From: Anaerococcus sp. Marseille-Q5996
Lineage (GTDB): Bacteria; Bacillota; Clostridia; Tissierellales; Peptoniphilaceae
Length of the DNA stretch: 64,000 nucleotides
Assembly: GCF_946893725.1 (NCBI RefSeq)
Contig: NZ_CAMPPE010000005.1
Coordinates: 86,620-150,619, forward strand
Direction: 5' to 3'
Positions 23,053 through 32,570 of the stretch are shown here, piece after piece. The notes beneath the pieces are model-generated. The model saw only the letters and a list, made by a program, of their open reading frames with translations. It made no database searches and was not told the DNA's origin. The position numbers and the translations under genes were made by a program. Every line of letters begins with the position of its first letter. Position 1 is the first letter of the stretch.

Positions 23053-25722
23053 ATGGACTACCAAGGTTCTAGAGAGGAATTATTAGAAAAAATTAAGTCG
23101 AATCCAAAGACTGGTCTTTCTTCTAGCGAAGCTCAAGCTCGTTTGGAAAAATATGGCCCAAACAAGATTGAATCTTCAAATAAAAAATCAATGCTAGAAA
23201 AAATCAAAGAGCAAATCCTTGATCCAATGGTAATTTTACTTATAGTTGCATCCATTATTTCAGCTTTCACAGGCGATAAAATCGAAGCAATAATTATTAT
23301 TGCAATTGTAATTATCAATGCTATTATGAGTATCTACCAAGAAGGACAGGCTGAGGATAGTGTAGCAGCACTTCAAAAAATGAGCAGTCCTGAAGCAACT
23401 GTTGTCCGTGATGGAAAACGCGGAAAAGTAAAGGCAGAAGATCTTGTTCCTGGAGATATTGTTATCCTTGAAACTGGTGACATCATCCCAGCTGACATTA
23501 GGCTTCTTGATTCAAGAAACTTACAAATTGACGAATCATCATTAACTGGTGAGTCAGTAGCAGTAGAAAAGGATGCCCAAGCTGTTTATGATACAGAGGT
23601 TGGTATAGGAGATCGTAGCAACTCAGCATTTTCATCATCTATAGTAACTTATGGTCACGGTGAAGGTGTAATAACTGCAACAGGTCATGACACAGAAATT
23701 GGCCACATAGCTACAAGTTTGGACTCTGTTGAGGATAAGGAAACACCACTTCAAAGACAATTAAAAGAATTATCTAAAAAACTTGCCATACTTGTAATTA
23801 TAGTTTGTATCCTTGTATTTGTAGTTGGATACTTTAGAAGCAATATGACATGGCTAGAAAACTTTATGGTTGCTGTATCTCTTGCAGTTGCAGCTATACC
23901 AGAAGGACTTACAGCTGTAGTTACAATTGTTTTATCAATCGGTATGAACCGCATGGTTGAACGTAAGGCTATTGTTAAAAACCTAGTTTCTGTAGAAACT
24001 CTAGGTTCAACAACAGCAATTTGTTCAGATAAAACTGGTACACTTACTCAAAATGAGATGACCATTACCAAAGTATTTACAGACTTTAAAGAATTTGACG
24101 TAGCTGGATCTGGTTATACTCCAGAAGGTGATATAAGTTTTGAAGGCGAAACTATCGCAGATCATGACCAAATTAAACTTTTAATGACTGTGGCTTCATT
24201 ATCAAATGATGCAAACTTAATTGAGAGAAATGGACTTTATGAAATAACAGGTGACCCAACAGAAGGTGCTATGCTAACCCTTGCTGAAAAATGGGGTATT
24301 GTCCAAGAAGATTTAAATGAAGCTCATCCAAGAATTGATGAAATCCCATTTGATTCTGATAGAAAAATGATGACAACCTTCCACGAAATGGATGGAACTT
24401 ATTATGCAATGACCAAGGGTGCGCCAGATATTATGATAAATAATTCAAGCAAAATCATGGTTGATGGCAAACTAGAAGATTTTACAGAAGATATGAAAAG
24501 ACAAGTTTTAGAAGAAAATACAAAACTTGCCAAACAAGCCCTTCGTGTAATGGCCTACGCCTTTAAACCTTATGAAACTTTAGAAGGCGAAGAATTAACA
24601 ACAGAAAATATCGAACGAGAAATGGTATTTGTTGGTCTTACAGGTATGATTGACCCACCAAGACCTGAGGCAAAAGCTGCAGTTGCTGAATGCCACGCAT
24701 CTGGAATCGATGTAATAATGATAACTGGTGATTATTTTGAAACTGCCCTTGCAATTGCAAAAGAACTTGGCATTGCAGAGCATGAAGACCAAGCCATGCA
24801 AGGAAGCGATTTAAATAACAAATCAGAAGAAGAAATTAGAGAAATTGTAAAAACAAAAAGAATATTTGCCAGAGTTTCTCCACAAAATAAGGTGCAATTA
24901 GTTAATGCCCTTCAAGCAAATGGCAATATTGTTGCCATGACTGGTGATGGAGTAAACGATGCGCCTGCAATTAAAAATGCAGACATTGGTATTTCAATGG
25001 GTATTACAGGAACTGACGTTGCAAAAGATACTGCAGATATGATTTTAGTAGATGATAACTTTGCTACAATAGTAAATGCTGTTGAAGAAGGTAGGGTAAT
25101 CTTCTCAAACATCAAAAAATTCGTTGGTTTCCTACTTTCATGTAATATTGCCGAAGTTTTAATAGTATTTTTATCAATCCTATTTGGACTTCCAAGCCCA
25201 CTTACACCTATCCAACTACTATGGTTAAACCTAGTAACAGATGCTTTCCCAGCACTTGCCCTTGGTGTAGAACCAGCAGAAGCTGATATTATGGAGCGTC
25301 CACCACGTGATCCAAGCGAGTCAATCCTTTCTGGAGAGACAGGTAAAAATGTAATCTTACAATCAATTGCAATTACAATATCAGTACTTGCAGCCTATAT
25401 CATTGGCCTAAACTACATCTTCCCAAATAATATCGAAGGTGCCCACACAATGGTATTTGCTACCCTTATTACAAGTGAGCTTTTAAGAGCCTTCTCTGTA
25501 AGAAGTGAAAGATATACATTAAGAGAGCTAGGTTGGTTTAGCAACAAAAACTTATTAAAGGCAAATCTACTATCATTTGCCCTACTACTTTTAGTTATGT
25601 ATGTACCACCACTAAGAAGACTTTTCGAACTTCAATTTATTTCTTGGGAATGGTTGATAATAATCCCATTATCATTCCTACCATTAATAATTGGAGAAAT
25701 TAGAAAAAGAATTGGAAGATAA
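23053..25722 (+). CDS. P-type cation-transporting ATPase (Ca2+/Mn2+ type)
   Basis: 889 residues. Phosphorylation motif CSDKTGTLT, actuator motif LTGES, hinge TGDGVNDAPAIKNADIG, and ten hydrophobic segments. Ion-site residues match SERCA-type pumps: VAAIPEGL in M4, SCNIAEV in M5 and NLVTDAFPALALG in M6. N-terminal cation ATPase domain SSEAQARLEKYGPNKIE. Control by an Mn2+ riboswitch points to Mn2+ (or Ca2+) efflux rather than Ca2+ alone. Start set by TTTAGGAGGAATT before ATG. Monocistronic with a strong terminator. Confidence 0.92.
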   Translation: MDYQGSREELLEKIKSNPKTGLSSSEAQARLEKYGPNKIESSNKKSMLEKIKEQILDPMVILLIVASIISAFTGDKIEAIIIIAIVIINAIMSIYQEGQAEDSVAALQKMSSPEATVVRDGKRGKVKAEDLVPGDIVILETGDIIPADIRLLDSRNLQIDESSLTGESVAVEKDAQAVYDTEVGIGDRSNSAFSSSIVTYGHGEGVITATGHDTEIGHIATSLDSVEDKETPLQRQLKELSKKLAILVIIVCILVFVVGYFRSNMTWLENFMVAVSLAVAAIPEGLTAVVTIVLSIGMNRMVERKAIVKNLVSVETLGSTTAICSDKTGTLTQNEMTITKVFTDFKEFDVAGSGYTPEGDISFEGETIADHDQIKLLMTVASLSNDANLIERNGLYEITGDPTEGAMLTLAEKWGIVQEDLNEAHPRIDEIPFDSDRKMMTTFHEMDGTYYAMTKGAPDIMINNSSKIMVDGKLEDFTEDMKRQVLEENTKLAKQALRVMAYAFKPYETLEGEELTTENIEREMVFVGLTGMIDPPRPEAKAAVAECHASGIDVIMITGDYFETALAIAKELGIAEHEDQAMQGSDLNNKSEEEIREIVKTKRIFARVSPQNKVQLVNALQANGNIVAMTGDGVNDAPAIKNADIGISMGITGTDVAKDTADMILVDDNFATIVNAVEEGRVIFSNIKKFVGFLLSCNIAEVLIVFLSILFGLPSPLTPIQLLWLNLVTDAFPALALGVEPAEADIMERPPRDPSESILSGETGKNVILQSIAITISVLAAYIIGLNYIFPNNIEGAHTMVFATLITSELLRAFSVRSERYTLRELGWFSNKNLLKANLLSFALLLLVMYVPPLRRLFELQFISWEWLIIIPLSFLPLIIGEIRKRIGR

Positions 25723-25730
25723 TAAAAACA

Positions 25731-25760
25731 AAACCTAAGCCTAATGGCTTAGGTTTTTTT
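25731..25760. terminator. Bidirectional terminator between the ATPase and the nucleoside hydrolase operon
   Basis: AAACCTAAGCC-TAAT-GGCTTAGGTTTTTTT. Flanked by A-run and T-run, so it can end both convergent transcripts. Confidence 0.9.
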
Positions 25761-25763
25761 GAT

Positions 25764-25946
25764 TTATAAATTATTTTTATCCCTAAATAAGTTTAAGGTC
25801 AGCAAAATTTCTGCTATACCTAGGATAATTAAAATTATAGCAGACCATTTTGCTTCTGGATAGGATAGGTTTCTAATCCCTTGGGCTATAAATATAACCC
25901 CTAGTAGAAAGTACACTACAAATCTAAGCTTATTACCTTCCTTCAT
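25764..25946 (-). CDS. Small two-helix membrane protein
   Basis: 60 residues from the ATG at 25946, chosen because GGAGAAATTT stands right before it; an upstream in-frame ATG would place the binding site inside the gene. Two hydrophobic segments (VVYFLLGVIFIAQGI and AIILIILGIAEILLTL) with charged ends. No function recognised. It follows nucleoside hydrolase by 10 bases in the same operon. Confidence 0.65.
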   Translation of the reverse strand: MKEGNKLRFVVYFLLGVIFIAQGIRNLSYPEAKWSAIILIILGIAEILLTLNLFRDKNNL

Positions 25947-25956
25947 AAATTTCTCC

Positions 25957-26877
25957 TTATAATAAAACATCCATAAAAATTTTCTTAAAACTATCTATAT
26001 CTATATCAGAAACAAAATTAACATTTTTATGAAGATTTGAATGAGCTCTTAAATCTGCCACTGTCATGCCATGAGTAAATTCTCCCCTTGTTTCTACATC
26101 CATATGGACCATCTGGCTTTTAAAAATTTCTGGATTTGTATGATACATAACAGCCAGGGTATCGTGCATAAAGGTTGTGTAGTTTTCCTCTGCTCCTGCT
26201 TGGTCTATCCTTATATCCATAACAGCTGATAAAATTTCATTTATTTTTTTATTTGACTTTTTAAATTCCTTATGCATATCTATATCATAAGAAGTCTTTG
26301 TTGTTACATTTAGGCCGACCATATTTATTTTTATGCCACTAGCAAAAACAATGGCAGCGGCTTCTGGGTCAGCAAAGATATTAAACTCTGCACTGGCTGT
26401 CACATTGCCCATGCCAATTGCTCCACCCATGATTGTAATTTCCTTTATTTTTTCTTTTAAGTCTGGACGGGCTAGGATTAGACTTGCAATGTTTGTAAGA
26501 GGGCCTACTGCAATGATTAAAGTCTTTTCATTTTTTTCTAAAACTTCTGCCATAGCCTTAATTGCTAGCTGGTTTTCTAGTTTTGCAAGCTCATCATCCT
26601 TAAATTTATATCCTAAAAGGCCATTTTCTCCGTGAAAGCCTTCAGCTAAAACTTGCTTGCCCAAAATTGGTCTATCAAGGCCCTTAAATATCGGAACTTG
26701 CCAGTCCATGGCATAGGCTATTCCCCTTAAATTTCTAGTTGTGTGTTCTATTTTTACATTGCCCGCAACTGAGGATAAGATCTTTACATCAAAGATTTCA
26801 CTTTTGTTTAAAAAACTCAGGGCAAAGGCATCGTCTATGCCAGGATCTGTGTCAAAAATTGTAGGTATTTTCTTCAT
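25957..26877 (-). CDS. Inosine-uridine-preferring nucleoside hydrolase family protein
   Basis: 306 residues. N-terminal Ca2+-binding motif FDTDPGIDDAFAL (about residues 7-19), the GPLTNIA motif (about 125-131) and a late Asp in YTTFMHDTLAVMYH complete the active-site set. Cleaves the glycosidic bond of ribonucleosides to give base and ribose. The base specificity (purine or pyrimidine) cannot be read here. Possibly a salvage enzyme; no transporter lies next to it. Confidence 0.92.
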   Translation of the reverse strand: MKKIPTIFDTDPGIDDAFALSFLNKSEIFDVKILSSVAGNVKIEHTTRNLRGIAYAMDWQVPIFKGLDRPILGKQVLAEGFHGENGLLGYKFKDDELAKLENQLAIKAMAEVLEKNEKTLIIAVGPLTNIASLILARPDLKEKIKEITIMGGAIGMGNVTASAEFNIFADPEAAAIVFASGIKINMVGLNVTTKTSYDIDMHKEFKKSNKKINEILSAVMDIRIDQAGAEENYTTFMHDTLAVMYHTNPEIFKSQMVHMDVETRGEFTHGMTVADLRAHSNLHKNVNFVSDIDIDSFKKIFMDVLL

Positions 26878-26912
26878 TATTATCTAATCTCCTAAATATA
26901 AATTTTTTACAA

Positions 26913-26936
26913 AATAAAAGACGGAATTAATCCGCC
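26913..26936 (-). terminator. Terminator of the lipoprotein gene
   Basis: GGCGGATTAATTCCGTC stem-loop followed by TTTTATTTTG on the minus strand. Confidence 0.75.
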
Positions 26937-26949
26937 TTATCCCTAATTA

Positions 26950-27753
26950 TTAATATATCCATGATTTCCAAACTATATCCTCACTTGGACTGTATAGAAT
27001 TGGGCCGTAGGCATGATCTGGAGTTGCCTCATCTTTTTCAGGACCATGGAGAGGATTTATTTGATTTTCAAGGGCTGTTCCCTTTCTTTTTTCAAGGGGA
27101 ATTGGGGCACCATCTAAGTAAAGAATATACTCATCGCCCACATTTAATTGCTTAACAAAATCTACAATTGCTTTTTGTGGCATATTTTCATCCACTCCCG
27201 ATTCCGAAGTTACATATAGACTTTTTAATTTAAGCTTATATGCCCCTTCATCAACTTGTTCCACATATTCAAATTGTCCATCAAAGGTACTTTCATGGAT
27301 TTCATCAGTTCCAGCTTTTTTGGCAGCTTCTGCAAGTCCAGCATCAAAACCATCGCCATTCTTTGTAGCAAAGTATTCTCCGCTGAATTTTCCTTCTTTT
27401 AGAAAGTTTAATCTAGTAAATATTTGAGGGCTATCTTCGCTAATGCTATCGATCCTTACACCTTCAAGTTGTTTAAATACGGAAACCCCCTCTTCTAATT
27501 GGTCACGAAGGACTTCTTCCTTGATATTTTTGTGATTTTCTAAATCTTGCTCAATGGTTTCTCTTTTTAATTCTGGTTCTGGATTTATAATTTCTTTTCT
27601 TTTTAAGGGCTCTTTGCTTTCTTCAGTTGAAACGCTTTCTTCTGTTGAAACTTCTTTTGAAACTTCTTTGTTTTCAACATTTGTATCTGTATTTTGATTG
27701 CCACAGCCAGCCAAAACTGCAAGCATGGCTAAAACTAATATTTTATTTTTCAT
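26950..27753 (-). CDS. Putative lipoprotein of unknown function
   Basis: 267 residues. Signal peptide with lipobox LAMLAVLAGCGNQ (Cys 17), then a Glu/Ser/Thr/Lys-rich linker (about 25-75) and a folded part from about residue 90 with alternating hydrophobics ending in GPILYSPSEDIVWKSWIY. No family recognised. Good ribosome binding site TAGGAGAATAA. It has its own terminator and probably stands alone between nucleoside hydrolase and the transporter pair. Confidence 0.75.
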   Translation of the reverse strand: MKNKILVLAMLAVLAGCGNQNTDTNVENKEVSKEVSTEESVSTEESKEPLKRKEIINPEPELKRETIEQDLENHKNIKEEVLRDQLEEGVSVFKQLEGVRIDSISEDSPQIFTRLNFLKEGKFSGEYFATKNGDGFDAGLAEAAKKAGTDEIHESTFDGQFEYVEQVDEGAYKLKLKSLYVTSESGVDENMPQKAIVDFVKQLNVGDEYILYLDGAPIPLEKRKGTALENQINPLHGPEKDEATPDHAYGPILYSPSEDIVWKSWIY

Positions 27754-27814
27754 TTATTCTCCTAAAATAAATCTATTCTTTTCTCTACACCCATAGACTA
27801 TACTATTTTATACC

Positions 27815-28375
27815 CTACAAACCAAAAATAATTCCAACTAAAGCACTGATTCCAATTATTGCAATCGGATGAATTTTTTTGAATTTTATAAGAGCAAATA
27901 GATAAACAATAAATAAAGTCATTGGCAATAATTTTACCAAATCTCCTGGATTTCCTGTTTGTCTAAATAGGGGAATATTTAAAAGGGTCATGGCAATTAC
28001 AGATGACATGGCTCCCAAAATAAGTCCTGCCGTTGCGGGACGAATAGTTTCAAACATATCGTGAACTATTTTTGATGACTTAAATTTTGCCATCATCCTT
28101 GCAATTATTAAGGTAATAATTATGGGACCTGTTATTAGGGCTAGGCTTGCAAAAATTGCTCCGGGGATTCCATAGGATTTAAATCCTGCAAAGCTAGAAA
28201 TATTTATGCCAATTGCCCCAGGAGTAGATTCTGAAACGGCAATCATATCTAGCAATTCTTCTTGGCTAAACCAACCAAAATTTTTGGCCATTTCTTGTAA
28301 AAATGGAATGGTGGCCATGCCGCCGCCTATAGCAAAGAGTCCTGCCTTAAAAAATTCCCAAATCATCCTAAGCAT
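27815..28375 (-). CDS. Chromate transporter-family protein, half 2
   Basis: 186 residues. CHR-domain motif FFKAGLFAIGGGMATIPFLQEM (shortened here: GLFAIGGGMATIPFL, about residues 13-27) and SESTPGAIGINISSFAGF (about 50-67). Five or six hydrophobic segments. Short CHR proteins act as pairs; this one overlaps its partner by 8 bases. Chromate export is the named family role, but many relatives are of unknown specificity. Confidence 0.88.
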   Translation of the reverse strand: MLRMIWEFFKAGLFAIGGGMATIPFLQEMAKNFGWFSQEELLDMIAVSESTPGAIGINISSFAGFKSYGIPGAIFASLALITGPIIITLIIARMMAKFKSSKIVHDMFETIRPATAGLILGAMSSVIAMTLLNIPLFRQTGNPGDLVKLLPMTLFIVYLFALIKFKKIHPIAIIGISALVGIIFGL

Positions 28376-28907
28376 TTTTTCCCATCCTTCCTAGCAAGAT
28401 ACCAAATACTCCTACTGCAATGACAATAATTACCGGTGATATTTGCAAAAATCCTATGGCAATGAAGGTTAGTAAAAAAATGGCAAATTTTATGGGAGTC
28501 TTGGCATTTTTATTAATCATTTTTAAAACCGAATAAAAAACTAGGGCAGAAACCCCTACACGTATGCCAGCAAAAGCGTGCTGAATCCATGCAATATGGC
28601 TAAAGGCCCTTAAAAAATTTGCAATTAATATAATAATTATTATTGAAGGTGTTATAAAACCAAGGGAAGCTATGATACCGCCAATATTACCAGCTTGGGA
28701 AAAACCACAAAATGTTGCAGTATTTACAGCAATAATCCCAGGTGTGGACTGGCTAATTGCATAATAATCCAAAATTTCTTCACGACTGGCCCAATTTTTA
28801 TTATCTACAACTTCCCTTTCCAAAAGTGGTAGCATGGCGTATCCTCCACCAAAGGTAAAGAGGCCAATTTTGGCAAAAGTAAGGTATAAATCTATTAAAA
28901 TATTCAA
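28368..28907 (-). CDS. Chromate transporter-family protein, half 1
   Basis: 179 residues with GLFTFGGGYAMLPLLEREVV (about residues 16-35) and SQSTPGIIAVNTATFCGF (about 52-69). Same fold as the next gene, in opposite predicted membrane orientation in characterised pairs. The start codon is preceded by AAAGGAG. The two genes form a short operon divergent from the gene at 29045. Confidence 0.88.
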   Translation of the reverse strand: MNILIDLYLTFAKIGLFTFGGGYAMLPLLEREVVDNKNWASREEILDYYAISQSTPGIIAVNTATFCGFSQAGNIGGIIASLGFITPSIIIIILIANFLRAFSHIAWIQHAFAGIRVGVSALVFYSVLKMINKNAKTPIKFAIFLLTFIAIGFLQISPVIIVIAVGVFGILLGRMGKNA

Positions 28908-29044
28908 AATAAACTCCTTTTTTGTTTCTCTTTTTTAGTATATCACAAATTTTTATTAATTTAGATTTTACAAATAAATAACATGGTCCTAATAGAATTT
29001 TTTTATAATTATTTCTGGTATTTATAAATAGAAAAGGAATAAAA

Positions 29045-29497
29045 ATGCAAATTATAGATGAAAATTTAAAATTAAATAAAAAAGATAGCCTGACCCACAG
29101 GCGATTTCCCTTTAAACTTGATGAAAGTTATGACAGATTAGTCATAAAATTATCCTATTCTCCAACCCATGTTCCTTATGGAGAAAATATAGAAGTTTTA
29201 GAAGAAGCAGTAGAAAAATACTTATCTGATGAGATTTATAGTGATGAAGACCGCACAGGAACTCTTGGTGCAAACATTGAAAATTTCCTAACTACCAGCT
29301 TATTTTATGAAGGTAAATTTGTTGGCGCCTACCACAATAAGGCAAACGACCAAGAAGTTGTAATCAGCCCAGAATTTTCTTCCCGTGGTTACAAAAAATT
29401 TGAAATAAATTCAGGTTCCTACGAATTTGTCCTATCCATGCACTCTTGCAATAGTGATGTAGATGCCAAAATTTCATTGGAGGCTATAAATGAGTAA
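29045..29497 (+). CDS. Domain partner of a PHP-type metallohydrolase (hypothetical)
   Basis: 150 residues, no signal peptide, predicted mostly beta (KLDESYDRLVIKLSYSP, FEINSGSYEFVLSMHSCN). I do not recognise a named family. Its shape parallels the N-terminal about 130 residues of the PHP protein at 35473-36807, where the same kind of beta domain is fused to the hydrolase. It overlaps the next gene by 8 bases, so the two products probably act together. Confidence 0.7.
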   Translation: MQIIDENLKLNKKDSLTHRRFPFKLDESYDRLVIKLSYSPTHVPYGENIEVLEEAVEKYLSDEIYSDEDRTGTLGANIENFLTTSLFYEGKFVGAYHNKANDQEVVISPEFSSRGYKKFEINSGSYEFVLSMHSCNSDVDAKISLEAINE

Positions 29498-30464
29498 TTT
29501 AAAATATATTCCAGTTTTGCTCCACTCCCACAGCCACCATTCTGATGGTCACTTAACCCCAGAAGAAGTGGTTAGAAATGCCAAAGATTTTGGTTACAAG
29601 GCCATGTTTTTAACTGACCACAACACTGACGCTGGCGTGGATGAAATATTTGAAAAAAATTTTGATAAAGACATTTTGCCAGTTTTTCATGGCATTGAAT
29701 GGACAACTTTTTTTGGCCACTTGCTAATTTTGGGCTCTCATGATGCAGGAAATTATACTAAGGCTACACTAACAAATATTGAAGATTGTATCGATCAAAT
29801 CCGTAGCGAACATCCTGATGCAGTATTTTCCATAAACCACCCCTTTGACATGGGAAACCCTATTTGTACTGGCTGTCACTTTGAATTTAATATAGATGAT
29901 TACTCTAAATTCTCCTATTTGGAACTTATAAATGGAGAAAACTCTGAAGATAGCAAATCTACTAATCTAGCATATAAGTTTTGGAAAAAACTTTTAAATG
30001 ATGGCTACAAATTAGCTGCCCTAGGCGGCCGTGACTGGCATGTCAAATCTAAAGATGATGATAGTGTACCTATTAATATGCTCGGCATAAGTGGCGAAAT
30101 TAATGAAAAAAATATCCTAGCTGCCATTAGAAATGCAAATACTTACCTAAGTTACGGTCCAATATTTGTCTATGAATTTGAAAATATTGAATTAGGTGGA
30201 CAAACAAATGAAGGTGAATTTGCTGGAAAAGTTACTATCACAGAAGGTGAATTTAAAAATACTGCCTATATAAATTTAAATCCTAAAAAATTTGTAATTT
30301 ATAATAACAATGAAAAAATTTTCGAAAAAGACATTTGCTATGGAGAAAATATTGATTTTATTATAAATCCTAAAAAGGGGTATCTAAGATTTGAAGTCCT
30401 TGGGGATCTGAAAGATACAGAAAATATAAGACTAGTGACTACTTCCCCAATATTTGTAAAATAA
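29490..30464 (+). CDS. PHP-domain metallohydrolase (CehA/McbA-like)
   Basis: 324 residues. Metal-binding motifs of PHP phosphoesterases: HSHSHHSDGHLTPEEVV (about residues 11-27), FLTDHNTDAG, INHPFDMG and LGGRDWHVKS. The CehA/McbA branch contains esterases and phosphoesterases, and the substrate here is unknown. It lies between its beta-domain partner and a HAD phosphatase 10 bases downstream, suggesting a small three-gene phosphate-ester degrading unit. Confidence 0.82.
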   Translation: MSNLKYIPVLLHSHSHHSDGHLTPEEVVRNAKDFGYKAMFLTDHNTDAGVDEIFEKNFDKDILPVFHGIEWTTFFGHLLILGSHDAGNYTKATLTNIEDCIDQIRSEHPDAVFSINHPFDMGNPICTGCHFEFNIDDYSKFSYLELINGENSEDSKSTNLAYKFWKKLLNDGYKLAALGGRDWHVKSKDDDSVPINMLGISGEINEKNILAAIRNANTYLSYGPIFVYEFENIELGGQTNEGEFAGKVTITEGEFKNTAYINLNPKKFVIYNNNEKIFEKDICYGENIDFIINPKKGYLRFEVLGDLKDTENIRLVTTSPIFVK

Positions 30465-30474
30465 AGGAGAAAAA

Positions 30475-31134
30475 ATGAAATTATTATTTGATTGCGACGG
30501 TACAATCCTTGATTCTATGCACATTTGGGTAGACCCAATCAACGAAATATTTGAAAAATACGGTTTTAGATTAGACACTCTTTCTAAGGAAGAAAAAGGT
30601 AAAATCGAGGCCCTACCATTAGATGGCATGTGTGAATTTATAGCTGATGAACTAGCAGAAGATATGAGCAAGGAAGATGTCCGTGAATATTTTGATGAAA
30701 TCATCAATGACGGATACAAAAATTCTTTGATGCCAAAAGATGGAGCCCTTAAAAAATTACAAGAACTCCATGAAAAAGGATATGAGATGGCAATAGCTTC
30801 ATCAACTGACTCAATTTATTTAAAACTAGCCTTTGAAAGACTAAATATCGACCAGTACTTTAGCTTTTTAACAACTCCAGACCTTGCAGATTCCAAAAAA
30901 TCTGAAAAAGAATATTGGCAATATGCCATCGATCAATTTGGAGTAGATGCAAATGATGTAATCCTCTACGATGATGCCATTTACGCAATAAAAGCTGCAA
31001 ATGCTGTAGGTATCAAGACTTGTGGAGTAAAAGACTTCCCTTACAACGAAAATGAGTGGGAAGATATAAAAGAAAACGCGACCCTATATCTAAATGGTAT
31101 TTGGGAAATAGATGCTGATAATTTATTAGGATAG
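30475..31134 (+). CDS. HAD-family phosphatase (copy A)
   Basis: 219 residues. Motif I LFDCDGTILDSMH (Asp 6/Asp 8), motif II IASSTDS (about 104-110), motif IV VILYDDAIYAI (about 162-172). Resembles beta-phosphoglucomutase-like HAD phosphatases with a helical cap. It is a paralogue of 34111-34767, sharing SMHIW/SMGLW, KGYEMA and GVKDFP/GIKDFP. Substrate unknown. Confidence 0.85.
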   Translation: MKLLFDCDGTILDSMHIWVDPINEIFEKYGFRLDTLSKEEKGKIEALPLDGMCEFIADELAEDMSKEDVREYFDEIINDGYKNSLMPKDGALKKLQELHEKGYEMAIASSTDSIYLKLAFERLNIDQYFSFLTTPDLADSKKSEKEYWQYAIDQFGVDANDVILYDDAIYAIKAANAVGIKTCGVKDFPYNENEWEDIKENATLYLNGIWEIDADNLLG

Positions 31135-31143
31135 AGAAAATAT

Positions 31144-31171
31144 AAAGGATACCGGTAATTCGGTATCCTTT
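31144..31171. terminator. Bidirectional terminator between HAD copy A and fumC
   Basis: AAAGGATACCG-GTAATT-CGGTATCCTTT perfect inverted repeat between convergent genes. Confidence 0.8.
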
Positions 31172-31199
31172 CTTATTTGAAATTAATATAAAATTATCT

Positions 31200-32561
31200 T
31201 TAAACCATCTTTGAAGGATCAATCAATTTATCAAATTCTTCCTCATCTAAAAACCCTAATTCCCCATTGGCCTCTTTTAAAGTTAGTCCCTTATCAAAGG
31301 CATATTTTGCAAGTTCACTTGCCTTATCATAACCAATTTTTGGCGATAAGGCTGTAACAAGCATTAGAGAATTTTCTAGATTTTTTTCTATATTTTCTTT
31401 ATTTGGTTTTAGACCTTCTATAAGATTTTCCCTAAAACATTTTAATGATTTGGCTAATAAATTTATGGATTGGTCCATGTTGTAGATGATTAGTGGCATA
31501 TAGGCATTTAATTGTAATTGGCCTTGGGAATTCGCCATTGTTATTGCAAAGTCATTGGCCATTATTTGGATAGCAACCATTGTTAGAGATTCAACTTGGG
31601 TTGGATTTACCTTGCCTGGCATGATGGATGATCCTGGTTCGTTGGCTGGAATATTTAATTCATTTATCCCAGACCTAGGCCCACAGGATAAAAACCTAAT
31701 GTCATTTGCAATTTTATACAAATCACTTGCCAAAGTTTTTATAGCTCCATGACTGGCTACTAAGGCTGATTTGCTGGATAATTGGTAAAATTTGTTGGTA
31801 TCTGAAATAAATTCTGTATCCAAAAGTGCTGATAATTCCTTAGCTACATTTGCCCCAAAAGTATCAGATGCATTTAAGCCAGTGCCAACTGCAGTCCCGC
31901 CAATTGCAAGCTTTCTTAGAGATTGACTAGTGGTTTTTAATATTTCATAATCACGCTCAACCATCACTCTCCATGCAGAAATTTCTTGGGAAAGTCTAAT
32001 TGGGGTTGCATCTTGCAAGTGGGTACGTCCAGTTTTTATAAGATCAAATTCATTTTCTTTTTTGTATAAACTTTCAATAATCCCTTCAATTTCTGGAAAT
32101 AAATTATCTTTAAGATTTAAAAAACTTGCCACGTGCATGGCTGTTGGAAAAACATCATTTGATGATTGGCTCATATTTACATGATCATTTGGATGAATGA
32201 CTTTCTCTCCAGCTTTTTTGTTTGCAAGGTTTGCAATTACTTCATTGGCATTCATATTTGTCTGAGTACCAGATCCTGTTTGCCAGATGCTTAGTGGAAA
32301 TTGGTCATTGTAATTACCAAGCAAAATTTGGTTGCATGCATAATTAATCAAATCTTTTTTATCATCAGAGAGTTTGCCCTCATCATTATTTACCTTTGCA
32401 GCTGCCTTTTTGACATTTACTAGGGCCATTAATAAGGATTTTGGCATGGTTTCAGTTTCTTTTGGGAAATTTTCCATAGACCTTTGAGTTTGGGCTCCCC
32501 AAAGGGCATGAGCTGGGACTTCAATCTCCCCTAAGGAGTCTTTTTCAATTCTTTTTTTCAT
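31200..32561 (-). CDS. fumC: Fumarate hydratase, class II
   Basis: 453 residues from the ATG at 32561, chosen for GAGGTGAAA just upstream. Superfamily signature GSSIMPGKVNPTQVESLTM (about residues 318-336), TGSGTQTNMNANEV and GRTHLQDATP. The Thr-Gln after KVNP and lack of the aspartase pattern point to fumarase. Converts fumarate to malate. Follows aspA by 9 bases, so aspartate goes to fumarate and then malate. Confidence 0.94.
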   Translation of the reverse strand: MKKRIEKDSLGEIEVPAHALWGAQTQRSMENFPKETETMPKSLLMALVNVKKAAAKVNNDEGKLSDDKKDLINYACNQILLGNYNDQFPLSIWQTGSGTQTNMNANEVIANLANKKAGEKVIHPNDHVNMSQSSNDVFPTAMHVASFLNLKDNLFPEIEGIIESLYKKENEFDLIKTGRTHLQDATPIRLSQEISAWRVMVERDYEILKTTSQSLRKLAIGGTAVGTGLNASDTFGANVAKELSALLDTEFISDTNKFYQLSSKSALVASHGAIKTLASDLYKIANDIRFLSCGPRSGINELNIPANEPGSSIMPGKVNPTQVESLTMVAIQIMANDFAITMANSQGQLQLNAYMPLIIYNMDQSINLLAKSLKCFRENLIEGLKPNKENIEKNLENSLMLVTALSPKIGYDKASELAKYAFDKGLTLKEANGELGFLDEEEFDKLIDPSKMV

Positions 32562-32570
32562 TTTCACCTC